Of a DNA stretch of 64,000 nt, positions 23,346-34,497 are shown piece after piece. The notes below the pieces were generated by a model. It ran no database searches. It was given only the letters and a program-made list of their open reading frames with translations, and had not been told where the DNA came from. Origin of the DNA: Rattus norvegicus. Lineage: Eukaryota; Chordata; Mammalia; Rodentia; Muridae. The stretch's first letter is position 1; every line of letters starts with the position of its first letter. The stretch covers positions 124,796,710 through 124,860,709 of the forward strand of contig NC_086020.1 of the NCBI RefSeq assembly GCF_036323735.1, in the 5' to 3' direction. The position numbers and the translations under genes are program-made.

Positions 23346-23357
23346 AAAATAAAACCA
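23345..23357. repeat. Candidate L1 target-site duplication, 3' copy
   Basis: Matches 16579-16591 over 13 bp. Beyond it the two flanks diverge (AGGAT versus CGATA). Confidence 0.65.
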
Positions 23358-23424
23358 CGATATTTATCTTCTTATTCTTCTGAAGAAATTCTTCAACCAA
23401 AAATGTTATAACATCCTGGAGTGT

Positions 23425-23570
23425 TAGTTCACCCTGGGAATCCTGGCACTTGGAAGGCTGAGTTGGAGGATAGAGTGGGGAATTCGATGAACTATGGATT
23501 TTACAACACCATAGGCTACACTGGGCTTCAGAATGAGGGACTATCTAAAAATAAATGAGAACAGAAATTA
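23425..23570 (+). mobile_element. B1/B4-like SINE, diverged
   Basis: 'gggaatcctggcacttggaa', 'ggctgagttggaggatagag', 'caccataggctacactgggc' and 'gagggactatctaaaaataa' keep the block order of a sense 7SL-type SINE with an A-rich end. The subfamily is not decidable by eye. Confidence 0.6.
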
Positions 23571-25194
23571 GAGAAAAAGATATTAATTTCCAAGAAGGAA
23601 AGGGGTACAGGTCAGCAGTAGAGAGTCACTTCAGGAAGAGGATGTAAATTGGGGGCTTAGACTTCGTTGAGAGGAAGTCCCACTCCATGTTTTCATCTAG
23701 GTTAGAATAGGGTTCAACAGCACCTCATGGAGACAGGCAAGTTTCCTAATGCATTTGGAGAAGCCCCATAGACTCTGACTTAATATTCTGCCTTGGGAAC
23801 ACAGAACTATCTTTTCTATCTATGCCAATGTCTAGTAGCTAAATGAAATTTCTTTAATAAATAGCTTTCATTTGAACTCTGCATTGTGTGGAATAGCAAC
23901 CTCTGGTCTTAGTGTCATGTAAAGAGCTACTGAAAGCCTTCTCAGGATTTTTAATGTTTGCAAAATTTCCATTGCATCCTATTGCCCCATTACCTTGGCT
24001 ATTGCTTATCATAATGAAAATAGAATGTATTATTAATTGTATCTGAAAAGTGAGGTTTTGTCTTCTTGGTTGGTGTTTTGTTCATGTCATTGGCTCCTGC
24101 TAAGTAGAACTCTGTTCACACCATTTCCTCTCTTAAACCATGAAAAGAGGGGAAAAGTTCACAGAGCTTCATAGATCTGTGTCAGGTTTTGAAGTGTTGC
24201 TAACATCAAGCTCTTATTCCAAACTCCTGGGACTGACTTTAGGGTTGAGACTATAAAACTCTAATGTCCCAGGAATTTTGAAAATATTTTCAGTACCACA
24301 AACACTTCCACAAAATGCATGAACATCATCCAAGAGATACTTCATGAAAGAAAGTTTTTGCTGGGGGAGGAGGTACAAACACAGATGCAGTCACTGAAAA
24401 ATAGGAGTTTCTAGAAGAGTCTATCTGATTTATAAATTATCCTGGAAAAGAATAGCATGGTCAGCAAAAAGCTTCCAAAATTTCTTTTCAAGCTCCCATT
24501 GATAGTAGCAAGAGCAATCCTAACTAAACAACCACATTTTGACATATTAAATGCGTGTTTTCCTTAGAGTGAATTAGGGACTGAATCCCAACAAAGCCTT
24601 ATTTATAAATCTAGTAGCCAGACTGGCAGTAGTTCAACTATGTCTCGATAAAAAAAGATAAAGGGTCTTCATGTTCCTTTACTCATTTTTTTTTCTTTTT
24701 CTGAAACAACTGCCCTATTAGGAAAACATCAATATAAGGCAAATATCTAAAGCACTATAGGATTTTCAGATAGTACCTATAGCATAATTAGTTAGGAGAG
24801 AATGGATTTCAATGATAAAGAATATGAATGGTTTCACTAGATGCTGAAGACTAATACTTATACAATATTGATACAGTCCTTGTAGCAATGATTCAAAATA
24901 GTTTGATGCTAAAGAATAACATAAATTTTAGCAAACACAGAAGCAAAGATTTGCTATCCCTCAGTGTCAGGTACCTCTGTTTTCTTTACAGAAATCATTT
25001 TGGAGACACCCAGCCCACCTGTCATTGATGGAAACAACTTGTTTCTGTGAAGTCTGATTGGGTGAAAAATCAAAATAATTCAGAAGTGGTTGGGGCTTCT
25101 TTTATTTCACTTGATTTGTATTATTTATTCTTTTGTTGACATTTTATTGGATTAATTAAACATATGTGCATATGGACAGCTCTACCTGAACTTT
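23571..25194. other. Unique DNA
   Basis: No gene, RNA or confident repeat was recognised in this 1.6-kb stretch. Confidence 0.5.
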
Positions 25195-25338
25195 ATGGGT
25201 TAAAAAAAGAGGACATGAGGTTGAGTGGAGGGAATGTTGAGAGCAGCATGAGGGAACTTGGAGGGGATAGACAACAGATAAAAACAATGCCTTGTTGTAC
25301 ACAGGTATGAAAGCCGCAAAAATAAAATACTAAGAAAC
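25195..25338 (+). mobile_element. L1 3' UTR terminal fragment
   Basis: 'aaaaaaagaggacatgaggt', 'tgagtggagggaatgttgag', 'gggaacttggaggggataga' and a terminal AAAATAAAATACT tail match the purine-rich last part of an older rodent L1. Confidence 0.6.
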
Positions 25339-25918
25339 TAGGTTTTATTTATTTGTATCATACTTAGCAGCTCATTAAGACAATAACAAGGAGGGAAGTA
25401 GAAAATTAAATCTGGTATTCAATTTTATGCAGTAGTGGCAATAGTTATGCCTGTGCATACAGAACAAGGCTCTCCCCCTTCATGCTTAAAAATCACTAGA
25501 CACTGTGTGTCTGTCTTCTCTCTCAACAGTGTAGTGTCTGAAAACCTGACTCAGCATTTCCTGAGCACACAGCCAACTGAGATAATGGGGGACATTCTTC
25601 AGAAACGGGTGGAGTTTCTTAAACTTTTGTTTTGATTCACAAATTGTTAAAAAATGTACTTGAAGGAATTACTGTCACAGACACAGCAGCCCTTTCTTTG
25701 CATCCTTTATTCTCAAACAGACTCTTAACAACTCTAGTGTTTCTAACTAACTGTGAATAGAACAGTCTTTCTCTGGTGACCACAAACACTTTGAATGGGC
25801 ACTCAAAACTATTCTAGAAAAGGATAGTAAAAATGAAAAACAATCATATTTGTAACTGAGAAAAGACAGTTCAAAGAGATGTCTTTAAGAATTTCCTAAA
25901 AGAATCCCCCACACTCAT
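25339..25918. other. Unique DNA
   Basis: Nothing recognised. Confidence 0.45.
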
Positions 25919-25919
25919 A

Positions 25920-25971
<52 letters not shown>
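25919..25971. repeat. (AC)n microsatellite, uninterrupted
   Basis: About 26 perfect AC units with no interruption, so probably length-variable. Confidence 0.97.
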
Positions 25972-25972
<1 letters not shown>

Positions 25973-27109
25973 CATTTTAAATAGCAGAATATCAGAAGAT
26001 GCAGAGCAGATGTGATGGCAATTTAACAAACATGCTAAATTTCTACATGCATTATTTTTGAAACCTAGGCATGATTTTCCTACCTTATCTACGGTTGTTT
26101 ACAAACTTGGCAACAAATGCAAAGTCTCTACCATCTTCACTTACGTGACTAAAGACTGTGCATATAAGGATAAATGCTATGAAACGACTGTTATTTCGTT
26201 CGTTCCTTTTGTTCTCAGTTAAAATAATAAAATAATCAAGTGGCTACAGTTTCATACTGATGTGGCCCACCAGGATGCTGTCCCAAATTAAACCCAAAAT
26301 ATTGCTGGTTAGGCCATAAGAGTCATTGCCTCAGTGAGAGCCTCTCTCAGGGAAGCCTCTCTTTTGTTTACTTGCCTGTTTGGGTTCCCAGCCACCAGCA
26401 TTATTTCACTCAATTGAATTCCAATCCCATTCTCCATGGCTCACTGAGCAATTCCTAGGCGTGGCTGTTTGCTCTCCTTTGGAGAAAGTGGGGATTTATA
26501 AAGACAAACAAGGGCTCTTAACAATGGCCACTATGCTCCAGATTTATAGTCCTCCTTAGGATCCCCATCTCTTAGGGGAGCTAACTTATTTATTTTGAGC
26601 TCTCAATGACCAATGCCAAAGTATGTCATGCAATAAATTGTGGAGTGGGGCACAGGCCAGGTTTCCAGGTGTCGGGTTCAGTTACGAACAATGCCTAGGC
26701 TATCTGTGTCTGTGCTACTGATTCTACATCAATTTCAGTGGTTTAGTTCGGCTTCCAATAGGTTCCTTCTTATTTGCTAAGACACAGAATCAAGATGATT
26801 TTTATCATCTAAAGTTTTCATTTAGTACTCGTGCAAGATCCCCCTGTCATAGTAAGTAGATGCGCTGTGGTTAATCAAAAGCCACTGTTGATAAAACGAA
26901 CCTACAGTATCAGAAGTCAACAATGTCTGACTTTAAGGGACTTGTGGAGGGTCCTGCGAAAGATTTTCTAGTTTCTCCTTCAGAGGACTGACGTCCCCAG
27001 CGTGCTGGAAGAAGGTGCATCCTCTAGACTCAAGGATTGGTAAGCATTTGACATCTGTGCTTGACCTTAATAAAAGGTTGACTTAAAATTCAACACCTAT
27101 TGAGTTCTC
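25972..27109. other. Unique DNA, no repeats recognised
   Basis: Non-repetitive sequence with retained CpGs. No exon could be defined. Worth comparing with other mammals for conserved non-coding elements. Confidence 0.45.
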
Positions 27110-27240
27110 CTGGGAGGCACAGGCCTAGAATGCCAACTCTACAGCAGCACAGACGTAAGGACTGTCCTAAGTTCAAATCCAACGTGCGCTATGTCGTGAG
27201 TTCTAGGCCAGCTTAAGATTCCAGAGTGAGGATTTGCTTG
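27110..27240 (+). mobile_element. Diverged B1/B4-like SINE
   Basis: 'ctgggaggcacaggcctaga', 'atgccaactctacagcagca', 'cctaagttcaaatcc' and 'gtgagttctaggccagctta' reflect a sense 7SL-type SINE with heavy divergence. Confidence 0.55.
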
Positions 27241-28820
27241 GTCATCTCACCCCTCCTCATGCACTGGATACTTCTACTTCATTCTGAATTATCTAAAACA
27301 GATTCTGCAAACTCTGTAGCCCCAGTGTGTGCTGTGTATCTTGAAGTCCCAGCAAGGCACTGATGAGAACAGGCAAGACTTCCAATGAGTTCTCTTTAAT
27401 CAAGATGCAGAACTTTAGAATCTGGACTCTTGTCTGATTGCAAGAAACATTCTTTATTCTATGTAATGAGGCAGTTATGGTATGCAGCATGTATATTTTA
27501 TGTACCAACAATTTATGAGTTGTACACACAGGCACAGGCTTTAACACATCTCTGCTTGCTTCAGTCAACGACACTTCACTTAAGTTTCCCGTGAGCCTCT
27601 CTCAGCCATTCAGCTCAGTTAAAAAGCAAGGAACTAAACAGAAGAACTCAAGATTAAAATCAAAATTATTACTAAATGAAGCCAGAGTCTACAGGGAGTG
27701 ATGGGAAGATCCCCTCACGGTGAATTACTCTATATTTTCGAGTAAATATAAAAATGAACACCTTTCCTGCTCCAGAAAATGATGGTTGGAGAAATTACAA
27801 TCATTTGCAAGGAATATTTAACTCCAACATTTAAAAAATTAGTCCTTTTTTGTCAGTCCTGTGTAGATAACTTTCTAAAAGTACACTTGTCTTTTTTATA
27901 ACTTTTTAAAAACTGTTGAATTTCATTTAAAGATAACATTTTCAAAAATGTTCGAAGTCTTTACTAAGAAGTGATCACACTGAGGTATGCTACCCACTTC
28001 ATTTCTGAGGTTTTAAACACCAGAAATAATACACAAAACAAATGTGTCAAAAAGAGCTCTGACTCAAACTCAGAACTTCTATGTGGCTGTAGAGTTAAAA
28101 TGAGGGCTTCAAGCAATAGTAAAATCAGAATCCATTAGTCACATTCCTTATAGTGAAACAGTGTAATGTGCTAATTAAATCAATGTAAGAGAAAATACCA
28201 CAATAAGCCCTAACCCGTGAATTATATAAACACTACATTAAAAGGCACTTGGAATATACTTGTTAATTGGCTGTATTTACTCCCGAAACACAAGAATGAA
28301 ATATAATGAAGTCATTATGGGGAGGAGTATGAATGAAAGTGACAGCTGAGCTCCACAGACTGCGTGCTCAACTGCGCAGGGAGACCACATTCACCAACAA
28401 AGCCATAAGCAACGCTGCTCTGAACTGAGGAGATTCCTAGGATGAAGCTTGTTTTCCAAAATGCTCATTAATGTTGAGTGTTAATTTAGTAAATCCGTGT
28501 TTTCTGAGTGTTCTCTGCAGCTCCCTAACAAAGCCTTAGACCGCCCTCAAGAGCAAAGGTTTCAGATTGCCTTACTTATGGCCGGAAAACCATCTGGCTA
28601 GTTTCTGTTGCATGAAGTCGTTCAAGGGCTCACGTGGTGATATATTGTTTGGTAAGGAGCAATTATTAACACTGGATACAGAATAACAAATGATGCTTCA
28701 GTACCTTTAAATCAGTCTGTTAAAATGGTATGGTTTGAATCTCCTGACATTTCTTGAGACCTGATAAATTTCCATGTATTTGTTTTATTTTGTTGTTGTT
28801 GTCGTTTTTTTTTTTCTTTT
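27241..28820. other. Unique DNA, no repeats recognised
   Basis: About 1.6 kb without recognisable repeats. The 93-codon minus-strand frame at 27293-27574 has no motif I know. Confidence 0.45.
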
Positions 28821-28828
28821 TTGCACAG

Positions 28829-28965
28829 ATCTCAATCCATCCTCACAATGGCTCTGGGGGTCTGGACTACTACACACCCAGTCTCCTAGATCAGAACACT
28901 GAGAACTGGAAGAGTGGGCTTTAATTAACACCTGGTAAGTGTCACCGTCCGATTTGAAGACAGTA
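28829..28965 (+). mobile_element. MIR SINE with splice-like ends
   Basis: 'ccatcctcacaatggctctg', 'gatcagaacactgagaactg', 'ggctttaattaacacctggt' and 'aagtgtcaccgtccgatttg' 'aagacag' follow the MIR block order (ATCCTCACAA..., GAGAACTGAGGC..., TTAAGTAACTTGC..., TAGTAAGTGGCAG..., GATTTGAACCC). A long T-rich run and TTTTTTGCACAG precede it (AG at 28827-28828), and CTG/GTAAGT lies at 28932-28940, so the 106 bp between could serve as an exon. Confidence 0.65.
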
Positions 28966-31764
28966 TGTTGACCCTTACAGCTATAGCTTCCAGTGCCATT
29001 TCAAGACGCATGAAGACACTGCTGTAATTGGAACAAGCGTGCTCCAGAATAGCTGCCTGTTTCTCCACGCACAGCAAGAAAAAATACTCCAGGACTCCAG
29101 AAGTGTGTGGTCTACACTGTTTCCTGCCCAAATAACTAGTAACAGCAGGCTCGAGTAAGCTGGGTAAAATAACTTTGGTTATGCTGTTGTTGTTGCTAGT
29201 TTTTACATGCTCCAAATGTTGCATCTGCGTGTCAGTCCTTGTATGTTTTTATACAACCAATGCACTAACGATGGAACAGGCAAATAATTGAATGTACTTT
29301 CTACTCTTAGCGTGGTAGAGGGCAAAACAAGTTGGATGTCTTAAAAATCCATATTATTCTGTAATTCAATGAGAGCTGAACAAAAGAAAGTAGTGAGTGT
29401 AAGAAGAAATAAGAATATTTCCTGAGGAAAAAGAGAGTAATGATTGTCAAGTGCACTAAGACCAGAGAAAATCAATAAATTGAGGAAGTGGATAAAATCA
29501 AATTAAAAAACACTGGACAACGCGGATGCTCTAATTTCTGAATGTTCATTTTTTAAGTTGGTGTTTTTCACACGCATCTTCGATATAATCTGAAGGAGAA
29601 AAAGTAGGTTTTGGCTGATTTGGAAGTCTTATGTGTCTGTTACCTTTTTTGGTAAAAATCTTGTGTTTTTATTTGCAAGCTACGATTTTTTCTGAATCAA
29701 TTTATATTTTAATTTTAGAAAATTGTCAGCATCAATAAACATGAGTGTAGAAAGCATTGGTTTTTCCATAAATGAGCATTTCTCTAGTTCTCTGCCTGAG
29801 AGGCACTGGCTAGGCAGAATAGACACCAATCTCTCTGGTTTTTATTCCTGTTAAATATTCCCTACAGCTCACAACATTACAACACTGTGGAAAGAAGCAG
29901 AAGTGTGGTGCTCTTGCCTCAACCCCATTTAATGTGAACATCGAGAAAAGTGTCCAGTCAGAGCTACAGAGCAAGTTCTGGACCAATCGGGGACAATTAT
30001 CCAGGCTGGGTCTCAAAGGAATAATTTTTAAAAGGTCTGAGGCTCAAACTCAAACTTGCCTTGTGGGTGTGAGAGTAACAGTTTCAAAGGGATTTCCTTA
30101 GGTTACCCAGGATCACTCCCCAGCCTTGTCTGCTCAGAGTCAAAGCTCCAGAGAGCTGATGCTCTTGCCTCGGCGTTTTCTCAGAGCTCAGCTACAGACT
30201 GTCCACTCAAAGACCAACACTAGTCGTACTCTCAACACATTCTGGTACTTTAGACAAGTTCCGGAATGAACTGTCAAAGCAAGCTCCCACGCCAGGGTGA
30301 AAAGACTTGAAATCAGAGGCGGTCAAGGCTCTGCCTCAGCAGCTGCCAACCAGCCATCTGCTCACAGCTGAGGGCTGCTCACCCCTGCCGTGTCCTGAAT
30401 TCGACTGTGTGCTGCCCCCATCTTTCTCTCACGGGTACCACCTTCCTGGAGAGAAGGTTTGCCTGCTTGTTTCTCCATGAAGGTTTGACATGCTCAACAG
30501 CCCTCTATCAAGCCTCATCCCTTTGACTATGACTTCCCGCCAGTCTTTTGGGTTTTCAGATTTTGTTGTTGTTTGTTGTTTATTGTTTTGTTTTGTTGTT
30601 TTCATAGTATGTTGCACCCAGAAATGATTTATGCTAGACTCTCTAATTTAATTCTCACTACCACCTAAAACCCATACCCCTATCCCCCAGTGCTCTCTAA
30701 ACTTTTGTGATACACATTACTTTTTAAGACTTTTCAGACACAAAGGAAGGCTTAGCCAATCAATCTGAGTGGTACAGGGAGGGGCATATATGTCACTATG
30801 CAAGATAAACACTGATGGTTTAGTTTCTGTACAGCTTCCAACTGTAGAAACCCTGACAGAGTCTCAGAAATAAATTCTCATACATTAACTTAAGTTAGAA
30901 AAATGTAATTATTCTGTACAACTCACACAGATAACTGAGCATGAATTTCATCAAGATGAACAAGGTATCGCACCCACCATTCCTTGTCTTAACTGGCCAA
31001 TAAATGTGAACTTGCAGTCGTGGGCAAGTTCATGGCCCCCTCTCCTGTGCTGAAATGTTCTTGGATACAGTTGAAAGAAAATGGCCACATATGGTCCATT
31101 AGTTTAAATGAGTTTGGGGAAGAGCAGGCTGGATTATTAATGACAGTAACTCACCCTTGCTTTGTGTCTCTGTGCTGTTCCCTTGGCGGGAACCTGGCAG
31201 AGCTCACAGACAGCTGAAGTCTAAGATTAAAGGGTGAACTATGTCAAATGCATGTTTGGTACATAAAAGGAAAATGATGTAAATTGGGTTCGTAAGGACT
31301 TCCCATTTGTACTTCCATGTACAGCCTAACCTTTAGACTGACATTTCTTACATGGCTTCAAAGTATTGAGGTCAAATTAATTGGAAAAGTCCCCACTGTC
31401 CTTTCATAACGTCCTTACCATAGACCCTAACCCAGTGATCGCTTCAGTAGAAAGTTGGATGTGTGAGGCTGCCTTTCAATTATCAAGGGGGCTATTGATA
31501 GATAGGTCTATAACTTTGGAACAACTTCTAATGAGCAGTTGATGTGGATCCACAACAGTTCAGGGACGTATCTCCAGGGCTATTGTGTCCAGCATTATGG
31601 TAAGGCATGAAATGGTGGGTTCCATGAGGGGCCGTCGAAATCATCTCTTTCTCTTAGATTTCTCAGTTCAATGAAAAATTCTGAAAGTCCAAGGATAAGT
31701 CACCACAATAATGTCTTATGTCCCTTCCCTTGACAAGGTATTCCTCAACATCACTTTTTTTTAA
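28966..31764. other. Unique DNA, repeat-poor
   Basis: One of the longest stretches with no recognised repeats. The section at about 30060-30430 is somewhat GC-richer. A TTGTTG/TTTTG-rich patch lies at 30560-30605. No exon was recognised. Confidence 0.45.
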
Positions 31765-31960
31765 TAGTTTGAAGGCTGGAGAGATCGGGAGTGCATGCTC
31801 CTTCTGCAGAAGGCCTGGTTGGTTCATAGCACTTCACAACTGCCTGTATTCTAATTCTCAGGGTTCCGTGAATTCTCAGCCTCAAGGAGCATTTGTACTC
31901 ACACGCACTTACCCACACACAGACACACATGCATGCAGATAATTAAAATAAGAAAATGAA
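31765..31960 (+). mobile_element. B3-class SINE
   Basis: 'gaaggctggagagatcggga', 'tgctccttctgcagaaggcc', 'tggttggttcatagcacttc' and an ACACAC/CATGCA-rich tail ending in AATTAAAATAAGAAAA follow the sense B3/B2 order (GGCTGGAGAGATGGCTCAG... head). The head is well kept, the middle diverged. Confidence 0.8.
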
Positions 31961-32217
31961 ACTTTTAAAAATAACAAGGCATGTGTAAAAATGAAAACCC
32001 AGGTCGTAGACTGGGGTCAGGTCTCTAAGCAGTAAGTCCTTGTCACTACGGAACATCTCAAACCTCCAATATACAATAACGTTTTATGAAAGCTGCAGAA
32101 GTGAACTACAAAGAACTGGATGATTGGTTACACAAAGGATCAAGCTTTTTGTTTTAGAAACCCCCCTTTTTTGAAAAAGGGTATCTAGTAACCTGAGAGA
32201 AAAAAGTTGTATTAATT

Positions 32218-32271
<54 letters not shown>
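32218..32271. repeat. (TG)n microsatellite, uninterrupted
   Basis: About 26 TG units next to the tail of the minus-strand SINE to the right. Confidence 0.97.
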
Positions 32272-32273
<2 letters not shown>

Positions 32274-32274
32274 T

Positions 32275-32397
32275 GAATCCCCTACATCTTGAGCCATAGG
32301 TGGTCATGAGCTGGCTTCCTGAGTTCTGGAAACCAAAAGCAGGATCCCTGGAAAACAGTAAGTGTTCATGACAACTGAGCTATCTCTCCAGCTGAGG
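32275..32397 (-). mobile_element. B3/B2-class SINE fragment
   Basis: The complement shows 'cctgagttctggaaaccaaa', 'agcaggatccctggaaaaca', 'gtaagtgttcatgacaactg' and the head 'agctatctctccagc'. The tail points left into the TG tract. Confidence 0.8.
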
Positions 32398-33204
32398 GTG
32401 AAAGATTTTGACAACACTAATACACGAAGAAATGCTGAAACTCAACTTTCCTGAAGAGTAGCCCCTCTTCTCATACTGGGCTAATGCTGTCCCTTCACCT
32501 GGCTTGGAGGTCATATTTGATTTTTCAGAGTCATTCATAGGGCACAGAGAAGGCAGTGAGTGCCCAGGCCACTTAACCACGGAAGACTATGACTACTTAA
32601 GCAAACCACACTGAAATCCCAATTCTTTTTTATCCCTAGTAATTTAATCATAAAATCTCTGGAATTTTTTTCCATTTACTTAGAACTTACTAAATATTTC
32701 ATGCAGATAAAGTTCTTAAGACAACTTTTAAGAAGTGAAGTTGCGGATGGAAATGGAATGTGTTTTGCAGATCTGCAGATGAGAAAACAAAACCTAAGGC
32801 CTGATGGGTATTATATTTTCAGTCACTTTTCCCTTGGAGGATCATATTTATCTGGGTCATAAAATAAAATTATAAAAATGTTAAGAGGGCCAAATTTACA
32901 TTAACAAAATAATCAGAGCTCTTAAACCCTTCAGTAATTGTCACTAATTGTTATGTGAAAAATAAACTTTTCCCTGACTTATATTAATGCTGGCGAGACC
33001 TAAATGGAAGGTCCTGTTACATAGTTAACTCTCAGGTGTTCTAGGAGATATGACCAGAGTTATTATGAAGTTCTTGTTTTGCATACAAATTTTATATTGA
33101 AAGGATTCAGAAAATATAAGAAGGTAGTCTCTGTTTCTTTGTTTATCATAACCAATCCTGTATCAGCCATTGAAGCTGAAACAGGTTAACAATTATTTCT
33201 GTGA
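32398..33204. other. Unique AT-rich DNA
   Basis: No confident feature. 'gatctgcagatgagaaaaca' at about 32770-32790 has a weak MIR-like look and is not called. Confidence 0.45.
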
Positions 33205-33680
33205 CAGTGCCTTAGTCCATTTTATGTCGCTGTGCTATGGAGAAGAGAAACTTATTTGGCTTATGGTTCTAGAGACTTAGAAGTCTGAGACTGAATTGCT
33301 GAAACCACAGAGAAAGTAACAATACTCAACTTGACAGGGCTCGAATCACACAGGAGACTCATCTCTGGGTGTGTCTGTGAGGAAGTTTCCAAAGATGTTT
33401 AACTAAGTCCATCAGAGCAGTGGCATTCTGGGTCTTGGGGTAATCATCCCATAATCTAGGTCTGAGACTCAATGAAGACAGAAAAGCAAGCTGGCACCAG
33501 CTTTCCCTGCTCCCTGCATCCTCACTGGACTCAGTGTAACAGACTGCCTCATGCTGCTACAGACACAGCTAGGACGCTTCCTTGGCCATGTTGAGCTGTT
33601 TCCATAAACTGTGACCCAATAAAAACCCTTCCTTCCTTATGATGTTCTTCTCAAGTATTGTGTCACCACAGCAAGAAAGC
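33205..33680 (+). mobile_element. Ancient DNA-transposon/LTR-like repeat(s), family uncertain
   Basis: Two joined blocks are familiar from mammalian genomes: 'cttagtccattttatgtcgc' with 'ttatggttctagagacttag', and 'catctctgggtgtgtctgtg' 'aggaagtttcc' leading to 'ccataaactgtgacccaata' 'aaaacccttc' and 'gtgtcaccacagcaagaaag'. The last part also occurs at 43020-43368. I recognise the layout but cannot name the families with confidence. Confidence 0.5.
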
Positions 33681-34224
33681 ACAGTACCAACTCATGCTCA
33701 GCATACAATGCAAGTTCTTAGAGTTGAAGTGTAGGCAGGATCAGAATGTCAATGTGTGTCCAAAGAAAGGGAGGATGCCTGCCAGGCAAGCAACTGACTG
33801 TAGGTAAAACATTTAAACCAATGTATTTGGTATTTATTAAAGTCATCAGTCTATGTAAAGCTTTCAACGCCTTAAGTTTTGGCAGTGTGGTCATACTTGT
33901 TCTGGCAGAATTCGATCTATTTTTCAAACTTCTGACTAAAGTGGTTGATTATTTTTTGATTAAATGAGGACTTAGGCAAAATATAATGAGAGCAATAAAA
34001 TAAACCTTCTAGAGACCATGATTCCATCCCTCAATACTACATGGAGGGAGGCAAGGAAGAATGGACAGAGGAAGAGAGAACTGAGAATCTAAGAATGAAG
34101 TCTTGGTTAACAATCTTTGAGAAAAATGAAATAAGACAACGATTGCTTCATCAAATTGCCATAAAATTACAGATAGAATACATGCTAGTATAATTATTTA
34201 TCATTTCAATATTGTTCAGACCTG
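33681..34224. other. Unique AT-rich DNA
   Basis: Nothing recognised. Facing 69- and 73-codon frames here are chance. Confidence 0.45.
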
Positions 34225-34360
34225 TTTTATAAATGTGAGTGTGGCTCTCAGAGGACAACTGTCTGGAGTCAGCTCTCTCTTTTGATCAATCCCAAGACAA
34301 TTTATTTTATCATGCTTAGTGGCAGGTACCTTTACAGGCTGACCCACTTTCACAAGCTCA
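34225..34360 (-). mobile_element. tRNA-derived rodent SINE, host of the ID insertion
   Basis: 'tctcagaggacaactgtctg', 'gagtcagctctctcttttga', 'tagtggcaggtacctttaca' and 'ggctgacccactttcacaag' follow the complement of a common murine SINE (normally ...AGAGGACAACTTTCTGGAGTC... to ...CTGAGCCATCTCACCAG). The ID element is inserted right at its head end. Confidence 0.7.
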
Positions 34361-34372
34361 GACCTGTTTCTT
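34357..34372. repeat. ID target-site duplication, left copy
   Basis: CTCAGACCTGTTTCTT is identical to 34482-34497, on either side of the ID element. Confidence 0.95.
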
Positions 34373-34481
34373 TTTTTTTTTTTTTTTTTTTTTTGGTTCT
34401 TTTTTTCGGAGCTGGGGATCGAACCCAGGGCCTTGCGCTTCCTAGGTAAGCGCTCTACCACTGAGCTAAATCCCCAGCCCC
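34371..34481 (-). mobile_element. ID SINE (BC1-derived), young and nearly intact
   Basis: Read on the minus strand, a 75-nt body (34481 down to 34407) begins GGGGGCTGGGGATTTAGCTC and ends CCCCAGCTCCG, followed by an A-rich tail (T run at 34371-34406 with one GGTTC interruption on the plus strand). The RNA polymerase III A box (TTAGCTCAGTGGT, complement of 34457-34469) and B box (GGTTCGATCCC, complement of 34415-34425) are both intact. ID elements derive from BC1/tRNA-Ala and expanded strongly in rat. The 16-bp perfect target duplication indicates recent insertion. Confidence 0.97.
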
Positions 34482-34497
34482 CTCAGACCTGTTTCTT
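34482..34497. repeat. ID target-site duplication, right copy
   Basis: A perfect 16-of-16 match to 34357-34372. Confidence 0.95.

Noticed and set aside
32765..32815. MIR fragment around GCAGATGAGAAAAC
   Set aside because: Only about 20 bp resemble MIR, with no supporting block on either side.
34371..34481. A functional tRNA or BC1 gene
   Set aside because: The A and B boxes are real, but the A-rich tail and perfect flanking duplications show it is a retroposed ID SINE. It lacks the unique 3' region of BC1 and tRNA cloverleaf completeness.
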